From: Gordonia otitidis NBRC 100426
GTDB lineage: Bacteria; Actinomycetota; Actinomycetes; Mycobacteriales; Mycobacteriaceae
Reading direction: 5' to 3'
Assembly (NCBI RefSeq): GCF_000248075.1
Contig: NZ_BAFB01000204.1
Span: 1-43,961 of the forward strand
Length of the DNA: 43,961 nt
The notes under the pieces were generated by a model. The model searched no databases, was not told the DNA's origin, and saw only the letters and a program-made list of their open reading frames with translations. Below are positions 14,788 to 23,595 of the stretch, piece by piece; positions within the stretch are counted from its first letter, which is position 1; each line of letters begins with the position of its first letter. The translations under genes and the position numbers were made by a program.

Positions 14788-15483
14788 CTAGGGCAGTGCG
14801 TCGACGAGGTCGGTGACCTCGGTGCGTGGCCCCGTGAAGAACGGGACCTCCTCGCGCACGTGACGGCGCGCCTCGGTGGCACGCAGGTCACGCATGAGGT
14901 CGACGATGCGGTGGAGTTCGGGCGCCTCGAAGGCGAGCAGCCACTCGTAGTCGCCGAGCGCGAACGACGCGACGGTGTTGGCGCGCACGTCCTTGTAGCC
15001 GCGCGCGGCCATGCCGTGCTCGGCGAGGATCGTGCGCCGCTCGTCGTCGGGCAGCAGGTACCAGTCGTACGACCGCACGAAGGGGTAGACGCAGATGTAC
15101 TTGCCCGCCTCCTCGCCCGCCAGGAACGCGGGGACGTGGCTCTTGTTGAATTCGGCGGGACGGTGCAGAGCGGCGGCACTCCACACCGGGTCACATGCCT
15201 GGCCGAGCAGGGTCTCGCGGCGGAATCGGCTGTAAGCGGCCTGTAACTGTTCGATGGTCTCGGCGTGCCACCAGATCATGAAGTCGGCATCGGCACGCAG
15301 TCCGGACACGTCGTACACGCCGCGCACCACCACCCCCTCGTCCTCCAGCGACTTGAAGAAGTCGGTGGCATCGGACTTCGCCTGGTCGCGGTCGTCGCCG
15401 AGCTCACCGGGGCGCACAGCGAAGACCGAGAACATCAGGTAGCGAATCGTCGAGTTCAGTGCGGAGTAATCGAGGCGGCTCAT
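14788..15483 (-). CDS. hemQ: coproheme decarboxylase HemQ (ChdC)
   Basis: The 231-aa protein of the chlorite dismutase superfamily, actinobacterial branch. It converts iron-coproporphyrin III to heme b by two oxidative decarboxylations, the last step of the coproporphyrin-dependent pathway. Key residues by comparison with the Corynebacterium enzyme are catalytic Tyr133 (in [14 protein letters not shown]), distal His116 (NKSHVPAF) and proximal heme ligand His156 ([10 protein letters not shown]). The arginine of true chlorite dismutases is not expected here. It is encoded downstream of hemE and hemY on the same strand, 88 bp after hemY, a gap that holds two short repeats. Confidence 0.92.
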   Translation of the reverse strand: MSRLDYSALNSTIRYLMFSVFAVRPGELGDDRDQAKSDATDFFKSLEDEGVVVRGVYDVSGLRADADFMIWWHAETIEQLQAAYSRFRRETLLGQACDPVWSAAALHRPAEFNKSHVPAFLAGEEAGKYICVYPFVRSYDWYLLPDDERRTILAEHGMAARGYKDVRANTVASFALGDYEWLLAFEAPELHRIVDLMRDLRATEARRHVREEVPFFTGPRTEVTDLVDALP

Positions 15484-15530
15484 ACGGTCAATCGTGCCAC
15501 CGCGGTGCTGATCGGCGACAGTCAGGTGGC

Positions 15531-15549
15531 GGTCTCGACAAGCTCGACC
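15531..15549. repeat. candidate dispersed palindromic element
   Basis: GGTCTCGACAAGCTCGACC is an imperfect palindrome (GGTC..GACC outside, CGA..TCG inside) in the hemY-hemQ gap. From general knowledge, such TGGTCGAGCTTGTCGAGACC-like motifs recur between genes in Gordonia-type genomes. Only one copy is seen in this window. Confidence 0.35.
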
Positions 15550-15553
15550 AGTG

Positions 15554-15577
15554 GGGCCTCTACGTGGGCCTCTACGT
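15554..15577. repeat. 12-bp tandem duplication over the hemY stop
   Basis: GGGCCTCTACGT occurs twice in a row. On the minus strand the duplication carries the TAG of hemY, giving a second in-frame TAG 12 nt after the first. Confidence 0.8.
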
Positions 15578-16987
15578 TCCGAGTTCGGCGACGAGACGTT
15601 CGACGGAGCGGCCCGCCTGACCGATGCATGCGGGCACTCCGACGCCCCGCACCGCGTTGCCCGCGAGGACCAGCCCGGCGGGGAGTGCCTCTTCGGCCAC
15701 GGCCATCACGGCGAGATGGCCCGGTGCGTACCGCGGGAGCGTCCACCGTTGCACCACCGTGTCGACGACGTGTCCTGCCACCGGCTCGATGCCCGCGGCC
15801 ACGCACACGCGGTCGAGATCAGCCATCGCCCACTCGCGCAGCCGCCCGTTGATGCCGGGCTGCCGATCCTCGTCGGGAATCGGTTGCCCGTACCGCCCGA
15901 ACGAGGCACGAACCGACACCGGCGCGCCGGACTCACCGAGGTGCGCCCATTTGCGTGAGCTGAGAGTGAATGCCTTGGCGCGCAGATCTTCTCCCGTCGC
16001 GACGAGGACACCGGAGTTGTCGGGGAGCGCGGTGTGCGGTGCGAGCGTGATGGACACGACCACCGACTTCGCCTGCTCGACGGCAAGCAGCGCCGAGGCG
16101 ACCGTCGACGCCGCATGCCGCAACATGTGTCCCGTGGCCCAGGCGGGCGCGGCGAGAACGACACCGTCGTAGGTCGCGTCGGCGGCTGCCGGTCGATCAC
16201 CGGTGAACAGTGCCCACCGCCCGCCGTCGCGTCGGATGTCGGTGACTGCGGTGGAGAAGCGCACATCGGGGCGTGCGGCGTCGGCCAGCGCATCGACGAG
16301 CACACGGTAGCCGCCGACGAGGGTGCCGAACACCGGTCCCGACGCAGTCGGGTTGTCGAGGAGTGCGCGCACGGCTGCGGTCAGGCTCGTTGCCCCCGCG
16401 TCGAGCCGTGCCGCCAGGGCGGGAAGCGCCTCGCGCAGCCCGATGTCGGCGGCGAGGCTCGAGTACACACCACCGAGCATCGGATCGACACTGCGCGACA
16501 CGACCGTCGGTCCGAACCGATCGGCGACGAGGTCTCCCACCGAGGCGTCTGTGCCCGGCACCCAGTCGAGCGGGCGCTCGGGTTCGGCCGCCATCCGCGC
16601 GAGATCGGCCGGATCGACCAGGTCAGCGACCGCGTCGGGGGTGGCGGGGATTCCCATCAGCGCCGGGCGCGGCATGTCGTGCAGGCCGCCGCAAACCCAG
16701 AGCCCGGGACGGCGTCCGGTCGGCGACACCATCCGGTCGGCCAGACCGAGTTCGGTCACCAGACCCAGCGCCTCCGGGCGTCGCACGATGAACGCCTCCG
16801 CCCCGACGTCGACGCCCGCCGAATCCACGCCCGCACCACCGGCGTCGACGGTCTTGAGGATCCCACCCATCCGCTCGCCCGCCTCGTAGACGTCGATGCG
16901 CGAATCAGGACCGAGTCGCTGCCGCAACCGATATGCCGCGGTGAGGCCCGAGATGCCCGCACCGACAACGGCGACGTCGATGGTCAT
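15572..16987 (-). CDS. hemY: coproporphyrinogen III oxidase HemY/CgoX
   Basis: The 471-aa FAD protein begins with the dinucleotide-binding loop VVGAGISGL and the Glu of YEAGERMGG. It has the family segments [12 protein letters not shown] and [13 protein letters not shown] and ends in [19 protein letters not shown], the C-terminal FAD-contact motif. In Gram-positive and actinobacterial heme synthesis this enzyme oxidises coproporphyrinogen III to coproporphyrin III, which ferrochelatase and then HemQ use. Annotators often call it protoporphyrinogen oxidase; the presence of hemQ next door favours the coproporphyrin assignment. The ATG follows GGGAGG by about 7 nt. It lies 19 bp after hemE. Confidence 0.92.
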   Translation of the reverse strand: MTIDVAVVGAGISGLTAAYRLRQRLGPDSRIDVYEAGERMGGILKTVDAGGAGVDSAGVDVGAEAFIVRRPEALGLVTELGLADRMVSPTGRRPGLWVCGGLHDMPRPALMGIPATPDAVADLVDPADLARMAAEPERPLDWVPGTDASVGDLVADRFGPTVVSRSVDPMLGGVYSSLAADIGLREALPALAARLDAGATSLTAAVRALLDNPTASGPVFGTLVGGYRVLVDALADAARPDVRFSTAVTDIRRDGGRWALFTGDRPAAADATYDGVVLAAPAWATGHMLRHAASTVASALLAVEQAKSVVVSITLAPHTALPDNSGVLVATGEDLRAKAFTLSSRKWAHLGESGAPVSVRASFGRYGQPIPDEDRQPGINGRLREWAMADLDRVCVAAGIEPVAGHVVDTVVQRWTLPRYAPGHLAVMAVAEEALPAGLVLAGNAVRGVGVPACIGQAGRSVERLVAELGT

Positions 16988-17006
16988 GTCCTCGCCTCCC
17001 GAGCGT

Positions 17007-18071
17007 TCAGATCGAGTGGACCAGTTCGACGGTCCGCGTGATCACGTCGGGATCGGTTCCCGGGAGCACACCGTGTCCGAGGTTGAAGATGTGTCCTGTC
17101 GCGCCGTGCACGATCGCGCGCTCACCCTCGGCGACGATACGTCGCACATGCTCGTCGACAGCGGCATCGCCCGCGAAAAGCACTGTGGGATCGAGGTTTC
17201 CCTGGACGGCGACTCCCCCACCCACCCGACGCGCGGCCTCGTCGAGCGGCAACCGCCAATCGACGCCGATGACGTCGGCCCCGACCTTGGTCATCGAGGA
17301 GAGCAGTTCCCCGGTTCCGACGCCGAAGTGGATGCGCGGGACCCCGAAGTCGGAGACCTCGGCGAGCACGCGGGCGCTGTGCGGCGCGACGAACGTCCGA
17401 TAGTCGGCATCCGACAGTGCTCCCGCCCACGAGTCGAAGAGCTGGATGGCGTCGACTCCGGCGTCGAGTTGCGTGCGCAGGAAGGTGATCGTGATGTCGG
17501 CGAGGCGTCCCATCAGCGCGTGCCAGAGCTCCGGGGCGGAGTACATCATCGCCTTGGTGATCGTGTAGTTGCGGCTCGGCCCACCCTCGATGAGATAGGA
17601 GGCAAGGGTGAAGGGCGCGCCTGCGAATCCGATGAGCGCGGTCTCGTCGTCGAGTTCGCCGAGGATCAGCTCCACCGCATGTGCGATCGCGCCCACCGAC
17701 TGCGGGTCGAGAGCCGGAACGTTCGCGACGTCGTCGGCGGTGCGTACCGGGTGCGCGATGACCGGGCCGGTGCCTGCGACGATGTCGAGATCGACACCCG
17801 CGGCCTTGAGTGGCACGACGATGTCGGAGAACAGGATGGCCGCGTCGACGTCGTGTCGACGTACGGGTTGCATCGTGATCTCACAGACCATCGCGGGGTC
17901 GAAACACGACTCGAGCATGCCGTGGTCGGCGCGGATCGCCCGGTACTCCGGCAGTGAGCGCCCCGCCTGCCGCATGAACCACACCGGGCGGCGGGTGGGC
18001 CGGCCACCGGTCGCTGCGGTGATCAGCGGCATCGTGGCATGACTTCGTCGGGTGCGGGCGGTGTGTGACAT
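17007..18071 (-). CDS. hemE: uroporphyrinogen decarboxylase
   Basis: The 354-aa enzyme decarboxylates the four acetates of uroporphyrinogen III to give coproporphyrinogen III. The signature [17 protein letters not shown] is at residues 28-44, with the substrate-binding Arg34 and Arg38. Catalytic Asp83 lies in LFSDIVVP, and [10 protein letters not shown] and [13 protein letters not shown] near the C-terminus supply the conserved His. The start could be GTG 18074 or the adjoining ATG 18071; I use ATG. It opens the hemE-hemY-hemQ run and is divergent from the DUF3000 gene (104 bp between start codons). Confidence 0.93.
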   Translation of the reverse strand: MSHTARTRRSHATMPLITAATGGRPTRRPVWFMRQAGRSLPEYRAIRADHGMLESCFDPAMVCEITMQPVRRHDVDAAILFSDIVVPLKAAGVDLDIVAGTGPVIAHPVRTADDVANVPALDPQSVGAIAHAVELILGELDDETALIGFAGAPFTLASYLIEGGPSRNYTITKAMMYSAPELWHALMGRLADITITFLRTQLDAGVDAIQLFDSWAGALSDADYRTFVAPHSARVLAEVSDFGVPRIHFGVGTGELLSSMTKVGADVIGVDWRLPLDEAARRVGGGVAVQGNLDPTVLFAGDAAVDEHVRRIVAEGERAIVHGATGHIFNLGHGVLPGTDPDVITRTVELVHSI

Positions 18072-18162
18072 CACCGCTCACTCTGCCATGCAGGACGAAG
18101 CCGCAGGCCGATGAGGTCGACCTTGCCCGGCGCGCCTCCTGTCGGTGTCGCCGACCTGCCCT

Positions 18163-18168
18163 TACCGT
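18163..18168 (+). promoter_or_regulatory. -10 hexamer TACCGT, leaderless start of DUF3000 gene
   Basis: TACCGT ends 6 nt before GTG 18175, in the gap with divergent hemE. Confidence 0.45.
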
Positions 18169-18174
18169 CGAGGT

Positions 18175-18813
18175 GTGACCTCCTCTGGAGCTCCGACGGA
18201 GCCTGCTGACTTCCGCACCGCGGTCGAGTCGCTGCACACCGCCCAGATCCGGCGCGATATCGAGGTCGGCCCGATCCGTCCGCCGCAGCGCCTTGCCCCC
18301 TACAGCTACGCGGTCGGTGCCGAAGTTCGCGTCCCCGACGTCGACGACGACGTGCCGGTCGACTCGTCGGGAAGCGCATTCGGTCGATTGGTCCTGCTGT
18401 ACGACCCGGACGGACAGGACGCGTGGAACGGCACGATGAGGCTCGTGGCGTACATCCAGGCGGAGGTCGAGGCGGCACTCGCCATGGATCCACTGCTCCC
18501 CGAGGTGGCGTGGAGTTGGTTGGCCGACGCGCTCGGCGTCGAGGTGGGCGCGACGTCGACCGACGGCACCCAGACCTCGCGTACCGGCGAACTGATCGTC
18601 GTCACCGCGCTCGGCGGTACCGTCACGTCGACGACGTCGGTGCGCTACGGCGACATCGCGGGCCCGCCGCGCGCTCACCAACTCGAACTGCGCGCGTCCT
18701 GGACCGCGCCGACCTCCGATGGCCTCGGCGGTCATCTCGAGGCGTTTTGCGACGTGCTCTCCTCAGCGGCGGGCCTGCCACCGGTCGGGGTCACCGAGCT
18801 CGGCTCGGTATGA
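18175..18813 (+). CDS. DUF3000 family protein
   Basis: The 212-aa soluble protein is found across actinobacteria immediately before an RNase D-like gene, as Rv2680 is in M. tuberculosis. Visible blocks are PPQRLAPYSYAVGAEV, GRLVLLYDPDGQDAWNGTMRLVAYIQAE and ELRASWTA. There is no signal peptide or membrane segment. The function is not known. The GTG at 18175 is chosen over an upstream ATG at 18145 because TACCGT ends 6 nt before it. Its stop overlaps the next start (ATGA), so the two products are probably translationally coupled and may act together in RNA metabolism; that is inference. Confidence 0.8.
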   Translation: MTSSGAPTEPADFRTAVESLHTAQIRRDIEVGPIRPPQRLAPYSYAVGAEVRVPDVDDDVPVDSSGSAFGRLVLLYDPDGQDAWNGTMRLVAYIQAEVEAALAMDPLLPEVAWSWLADALGVEVGATSTDGTQTSRTGELIVVTALGGTVTSTTSVRYGDIAGPPRAHQLELRASWTAPTSDGLGGHLEAFCDVLSSAAGLPPVGVTELGSV

Positions 18814-20120
18814 GCGCGCCGGACGACCCCCGCGAACAGATCGACGCGGAGCAACCCTCGGCGGTTGAGACCGAGGCCGAGGCCGTTGTCGAGCCACTGC
18901 TCACACCGGTGGACGGAGTGCCGCCGGTGTTGTCGCACGCAACGGAATTCGCCGAGGTCGCCGAACGCCTGGCCGCCGGAACCGGACCGATCGCCGTCGA
19001 CACCGAACGCGCGTCGGGTTACCGATACTCACAGCGGGCCTACCTGGTGCAACTACGTCGCGCCGGATCGGGAAGCTTTCTGCTCGATCCGATCAGCGAA
19101 CCCGACGCACTGGCCCCGGTGATCGAGGCCCTCGACGGACCGGAATGGGTTCTGCATGCCGCCGACCAGGATCTCCCCTGTCTGCGCGAACTGGGCTTCC
19201 GGTGCGAGACGGTGTTCGACACAGAACTCGCGGGACGGCTACTCGGCGTTCCCAAGGTCAATCTGGCGGCGATGGTGTCGACGTTCCTCGGCCTTGGCCT
19301 TCAGAAGGGCCACGGCGCCGCCGACTGGTCGCGACGCCCCCTTCCCGACGACTGGCTCAACTATGCCGCGCTCGACGTCGAGGTTCTCGTCGAACTGCGT
19401 GATGCCGTGCAGCAGGCACTGCTGGAGGCGGGTAAGGACGAGTGGGCGCGAGAGGAATTCCGCTATGTCCTGGATCGCCCGGCACCTGCACCGCGTACCG
19501 ACCGGTGGCGACGGACGGCCAATGTGCACACTGTGAAAAGCCCTCGTTCGTTGGCCGCGGTTCGCGAACTGTGGACCGCGCGTGAGGAACTCGCACAGCG
19601 AAGGGATGTCGCACCCGGCCGGGTCCTCCCCGACTCGGCCATCGTCACGGCCGCCAACGCCATGCCGACGTCGATCGCCGACCTGACCCGACTGCCGGTG
19701 TTCGGCGGGCCCCGCCAGCGGCGTCAAGCGCACGTCTGGTTCGGTGCGATCGAACGGGCGCGAGCGCTGCCGGAGTCGCAGTTGCCATCGAAACGCGGCC
19801 AGACCACCGGACTTCCGCCGATCAGCAGGTGGGAACAGCGCAACCCTGAGGCGGCCAGACGCATCGCACGGGTACGGCCGACAGTCAAGGACATCGCGGA
19901 GGCCAACGCGGTGCCCGTCGAGAACCTGCTCGCACCCGACCTGATGCGTCAACTGGCGTGGGACGGAGTCGAGCTGCCCGCGACCCCGGACATCGTCGAT
20001 GCTCATCTCGCCACCGGCGGTGCCAGGCCCTGGCAGCGCGAACTCGTCGACGAGGCGCTGGCGGACGCACTCAACACCGCAGAGACACCCGCGGCGCCAC
20101 AGCGCGATTCGACGAGCTAG
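18810..20120 (+). CDS. ribonuclease D-like 3'-5' exonuclease with HRDC domain
   Basis: The 436-aa protein has a DEDDy exonuclease domain: Exo I Asp64-x-Glu66 (AVDTERASG), Exo II Asp121 (HAADQDLPCL) and Exo III Tyr185/Asp189 (NYAALDVEVL). A HRDC-type helical domain follows (about residues 255-330, LAAVRELWTAREELAQRRDV), with a further helical C-terminal part. RNase D trims tRNA and other structured RNA 3' ends. The N-terminal 35 residues are acidic and probably disordered. The ATG at 18810 overlaps the DUF3000 stop by 4 nt, and the longer open frame upstream is antisense-like GC noise. It is convergent with dxs, 7 bp apart. Confidence 0.88.
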   Translation: MSAPDDPREQIDAEQPSAVETEAEAVVEPLLTPVDGVPPVLSHATEFAEVAERLAAGTGPIAVDTERASGYRYSQRAYLVQLRRAGSGSFLLDPISEPDALAPVIEALDGPEWVLHAADQDLPCLRELGFRCETVFDTELAGRLLGVPKVNLAAMVSTFLGLGLQKGHGAADWSRRPLPDDWLNYAALDVEVLVELRDAVQQALLEAGKDEWAREEFRYVLDRPAPAPRTDRWRRTANVHTVKSPRSLAAVRELWTAREELAQRRDVAPGRVLPDSAIVTAANAMPTSIADLTRLPVFGGPRQRRQAHVWFGAIERARALPESQLPSKRGQTTGLPPISRWEQRNPEAARRIARVRPTVKDIAEANAVPVENLLAPDLMRQLAWDGVELPATPDIVDAHLATGGARPWQRELVDEALADALNTAETPAAPQRDSTS

Positions 20121-20127
20121 ATCGCAG

Positions 20128-22137
20128 TCAGCTGCGGTCGCCCTCTGTGGTCTCGACCTCTTGTTTCGGCGCATCGCTGTCGTCGAGGATCTCGCGCCCC
20201 GAGTCGCGAGCACTGACGGGCTCGTCGGCGTGCTCGAGTTCGGGCACCGTCTCCATGCCCGACACCGTCGCCGTGATCGAACGGGCGACGTCCTGGGCGG
20301 TGAGCCCGAGATCGGTGAGGATCTCGCCGCGTGACGAATGGGCGACGAACCGCTGCGGGACCCCGCGGACCTGGACCGGCACATGGACGTCGGCGTCGGC
20401 GAGCAGTGCGCTCACCGCGGCACCGACGCCACCGCTGACACCGCCGTCCTCGAGAGTCACCACCAGCCGGTGCCTGCGGGCGAGATCGATGATCGACGAC
20501 GGCACGGGCAGCACCCACCGCGGATCGACGACCGTTGCCTCGATGCCCTGCTTGGCCAACCGGTCGGCGGCGTCGACGGCGAGGCCGCAGAATGCGCCGA
20601 CCGCGACGATGAGGACGTCACCGGTGGCCGCGCCTACTCCCGGGGACGAACGTCGGAGCACGTCCACCCCGTCGTCGAGTCGCTCGACGGCTCGGATGTC
20701 TTCGGGTACAGCGCCTTTCGAGAAGCGCAGCGCGGTCGGACCGTCGTCGACGGCGAGTGCCTCGTCGAATTCCTCGCGCAGTCGCACGGCGTCGCGCGGA
20801 GTGGCCACCCGCAGGCCGGGGACCATGGCCATGAGCGAGAGATCCCACATACCGTGGTGACTGGGGCCGTCGGGCCCGGTGATTCCCGCGCGGTCGAGCA
20901 CGAGCGTCACCGGTTGCCGTAACAGAGCAACGTCCATCAGGAGCTGGTCGAAGGCGCGGTTGAGGAACGTCGAGTAGATCGCGACGACGGGGTGCATGCC
21001 ACCGAGTGCGAGTCCTGCCGCGGAGGTCAACGCATGTTGTTCGGCGATCCCGACGTCGAACATCCGGTCGGGGAACTTCTCGCCGAACGGTGCGAGGCCC
21101 GTGGGGCCGGGCATCGCGGCGGTGATGGCGACCACGTCCGGACGGGTCGCGCCGGCTTCGAGCAACGCTGCGGAGAACACCGATGTCCAGTCCTGCGCCG
21201 ACACCGACTTCGCGCGGCCCGTCTTGGGGTCGATCACACCGGTCGAGTGCATCTGATCCGCCACGTGATTTTCCGCGTGCACATAGCCGTTGCCCTTGCG
21301 CGTGACGGTGTGCACGATCACCGGACCCCCGAACGACCGCGCGTGGGTGAATGCGGCCTCGAGCGCTTCGACGTCGTGTCCGTCGACCGGGCCGACGTAC
21401 TTGAGTCCGAGATCGGTGAACATCTGCTGCGGCGCGAGGAGGTCTTTGATACCGCTCTTCATGCCGTGCAGAACCGCGTACGCGGGGCCTCCCACGACGG
21501 GCAGCATCTGCATCACGCGCCGACCCTCGTCGAGCAATCGCTCGTATCCGGGCTGCAGCCGCAGACCCGACAGGTGCTTGGCGACGCCGCCGATGGTCGG
21601 TGCATAGGAGCGGCCGTTGTCGTTGACGACGATCACGACGGGACGGTCGGAGTCGGCGATGTTGTTGATCGCCTCCCAGCACATGCCGCCGGTGAGCGCT
21701 CCGTCGCCGACGACGGCGACCACGGTGCGGTCCTGACCGGTCAGCGCGAACGACTTCGCCAGCCCGTCGGCGTAACTGAGCGCGGCGGACGCGTGCGACG
21801 ACTCGACCCAGTCGTGTTCGCTCTCGGCGCGATCCTGATACCCGGTGAGCCCATCGCGTTGGCGCAACACGTCGAAGCCCGCCGCCCGGCCGGTGACGAT
21901 CTTGTGCACGTACGACTGGTGACCGGTGTCGAAGATCACCGGGTCGACGGGCGAATCGAAGACGCGGTGCAGCGCGAGCGTGAGTTCGACCACGCCGAGG
22001 TTCGGGCCGAGGTGACCACCGGTCGCCGACACCTTCTCGACGAGGAACTCACGGATCTCCTCGGCGAGAACAACGACCTCCTCGGGCGACAACGCCTTCA
22101 GGTCGGCCGGAGACGAGATCCGCTCGAGCACACTCAT
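20128..22137 (-). CDS. dxs: 1-deoxy-D-xylulose-5-phosphate synthase
   Basis: The 669-aa TPP enzyme condenses pyruvate and glyceraldehyde-3-phosphate, the entry step to MEP-pathway isoprenoids and also the source of DXP for thiamine and pyridoxal. The TPP/Mg motif GDGALTGG (144-151) runs on to Asn174 (VVNDN). GGHLGPNLG near residue 41 and the catalytic Glu in [14 protein letters not shown] are present, as is the transketolase C-domain ([10 protein letters not shown]). About 35 acidic residues extend beyond the usual end. AGGAGG lies 5 nt before the ATG, and a TAGACT hexamer about 56 nt upstream is a plausible -10. Linkage to the TPP riboswitch at 5.5 kb is metabolic only. Confidence 0.95.
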   Translation of the reverse strand: MSVLERISSPADLKALSPEEVVVLAEEIREFLVEKVSATGGHLGPNLGVVELTLALHRVFDSPVDPVIFDTGHQSYVHKIVTGRAAGFDVLRQRDGLTGYQDRAESEHDWVESSHASAALSYADGLAKSFALTGQDRTVVAVVGDGALTGGMCWEAINNIADSDRPVVIVVNDNGRSYAPTIGGVAKHLSGLRLQPGYERLLDEGRRVMQMLPVVGGPAYAVLHGMKSGIKDLLAPQQMFTDLGLKYVGPVDGHDVEALEAAFTHARSFGGPVIVHTVTRKGNGYVHAENHVADQMHSTGVIDPKTGRAKSVSAQDWTSVFSAALLEAGATRPDVVAITAAMPGPTGLAPFGEKFPDRMFDVGIAEQHALTSAAGLALGGMHPVVAIYSTFLNRAFDQLLMDVALLRQPVTLVLDRAGITGPDGPSHHGMWDLSLMAMVPGLRVATPRDAVRLREEFDEALAVDDGPTALRFSKGAVPEDIRAVERLDDGVDVLRRSSPGVGAATGDVLIVAVGAFCGLAVDAADRLAKQGIEATVVDPRWVLPVPSSIIDLARRHRLVVTLEDGGVSGGVGAAVSALLADADVHVPVQVRGVPQRFVAHSSRGEILTDLGLTAQDVARSITATVSGMETVPELEHADEPVSARDSGREILDDSDAPKQEVETTEGDRS

Positions 22138-22242
22138 CGAGTCCTCCTACTACGCGCACCGGCCGCGCGGGCTTGTCGCGGTCGTGTCGCACAGTCTACG
22201 GATCTCGGGGCAGTGCCCTGGGTCACCACAACGGGGAGTTCC

Positions 22243-23595
22243 TCACACATCGGCCGACGCGATGGGCACGAGCAGTGCGATCGCCTCGACGTGGTGCGTG
22301 AGCGGGAACGCGTCGAATGCGCGCATCTGAGTGACCGCGTAGCCGCGCTCGCCGAACAGTGCCAGATCGCGCGCGAACCGTGCCGCGTCGCACCCGACGT
22401 AGACGACGGCTTCCGGCAATGCGGCGACGATCCGGTCGACGACCCGGGTGCCAGCACCGGTTCGCGGCGGGTCGAGGACCACCACGTCCGGGGACGGCAA
22501 CGCCTCGATGACCTCGGCGACCTCGCCGCGATGTGTGGTGACGGGCGAACCCTCCGCGGCGAACACCTCGTCGGCCGCGTGCAGGGCCGCCGCGTCGGAG
22601 TCGACGATGTGCACCGCGCGAGGGGCGATGGTGTCGAGGAGCGCGCCCGCGAAGATCCCGGCGCCGCCGTAGAGATCCCAGCACGTCGCCGACCGCGTGG
22701 TCGACGTCGAGCTCACGAACTCGGCCACCGTGGCGGCATAGACGGTCGGAGCAGCGCTGTGCGCCTGCCAGAATCCCGTCACGGGGATCGTCCACTCGCG
22801 GTGCCCCACGCGCTGACGTGCAGCCTCGTCTCCCTCGAGGACTGTTGTCGCCCTGCGCGATTCGACACGTCGACGTCGTCGTTGCGCTGCGCTCCTGCCA
22901 CGGTCACGGCGTGCGCCGCGGCGGGTCGGCTCGACGGGCGCGAGTTCGGTGATGTGCCTGCGACCTTCGTCGTCGGCGACGATCGCCAACTCACCACCGG
23001 GGGTGAAACGTCGCTCGTCGAGTCCGTCGAGCAGCCCGGTCACGGGTTGCACACAGTCGACGCCGACGACGAGTTCGCCGCTGTGGAAGCGGTGCTGCCC
23101 GCAGCGACCCGCGTCGTCGACCGCCAGTCGGGTGCGCACGCGCCAGCCCGTGGCGTCGTCGGACAGCGAACGAATGCCGATGGCCGGCGGCGCGTCGGGA
23201 TCGGCGTCGACCGCGCACCAGTCGTGCACGCGGTCGGCGGCGAAGTGGCCCACGCGCACGAGCACGTCCTCGAGTGCCTGCGCCTTCAACGTGCGTGCGT
23301 GACCCGGCTCGATGAACGCCAGATCACAACACCCCGCACCGTGCGCCGCTGCCGGGCAGATGACGTCGACGCGGTGCGGCGACGGGTCGAGGATGTCGAC
23401 CGCCTCCGCTCGCCAGAAGGAGTCGGAGCGGGTGTCGACCACCCGCGCCTCGACCATCTCGCCGGGGATGGCGCCGCGGACGAAGACCACGCGGCCGTCC
23501 TCGAGCCGTCCGACCGCGTCCCCCCCGTTGGCCGGACGGTCGACCCGCACGGTGACCACGGGCATCGACCCGGGCCGCTGCGACGGGGAACTCAC
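22243..23595 (-). CDS. TRAM-domain class I SAM-dependent RNA (uracil-5) methyltransferase
   Basis: The 450-aa protein has an N-terminal TRAM/OB domain (VDRPANGGDAVGRLEDGRVV, FVRGAIPGE) and a TrmA/RlmD-type catalytic domain. The latter has FWQAH (275-279), SAM loop DLYGGAGIF (307-315), DPPRTG (375-380) and nucleophile Cys402 in VYVGCDAARFARDL. The Fe-S region is incomplete: CPAAAHGAGCCD gives Cys80, Cys89 and Cys90 rather than the canonical four-Cys pattern. Residues 224-248 are a very Arg-rich insertion that probably adds RNA affinity. The target (tRNA or 23S rRNA) cannot be told. Its GTG start overlaps the permease stop by 4 nt. It is the counterpart of Rv2689c. Confidence 0.87.
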   Translation of the reverse strand: MSSPSQRPGSMPVVTVRVDRPANGGDAVGRLEDGRVVFVRGAIPGEMVEARVVDTRSDSFWRAEAVDILDPSPHRVDVICPAAAHGAGCCDLAFIEPGHARTLKAQALEDVLVRVGHFAADRVHDWCAVDADPDAPPAIGIRSLSDDATGWRVRTRLAVDDAGRCGQHRFHSGELVVGVDCVQPVTGLLDGLDERRFTPGGELAIVADDEGRRHITELAPVEPTRRGARRDRGRSAAQRRRRRVESRRATTVLEGDEAARQRVGHREWTIPVTGFWQAHSAAPTVYAATVAEFVSSTSTTRSATCWDLYGGAGIFAGALLDTIAPRAVHIVDSDAAALHAADEVFAAEGSPVTTHRGEVAEVIEALPSPDVVVLDPPRTGAGTRVVDRIVAALPEAVVYVGCDAARFARDLALFGERGYAVTQMRAFDAFPLTHHVEAIALLVPIASADV

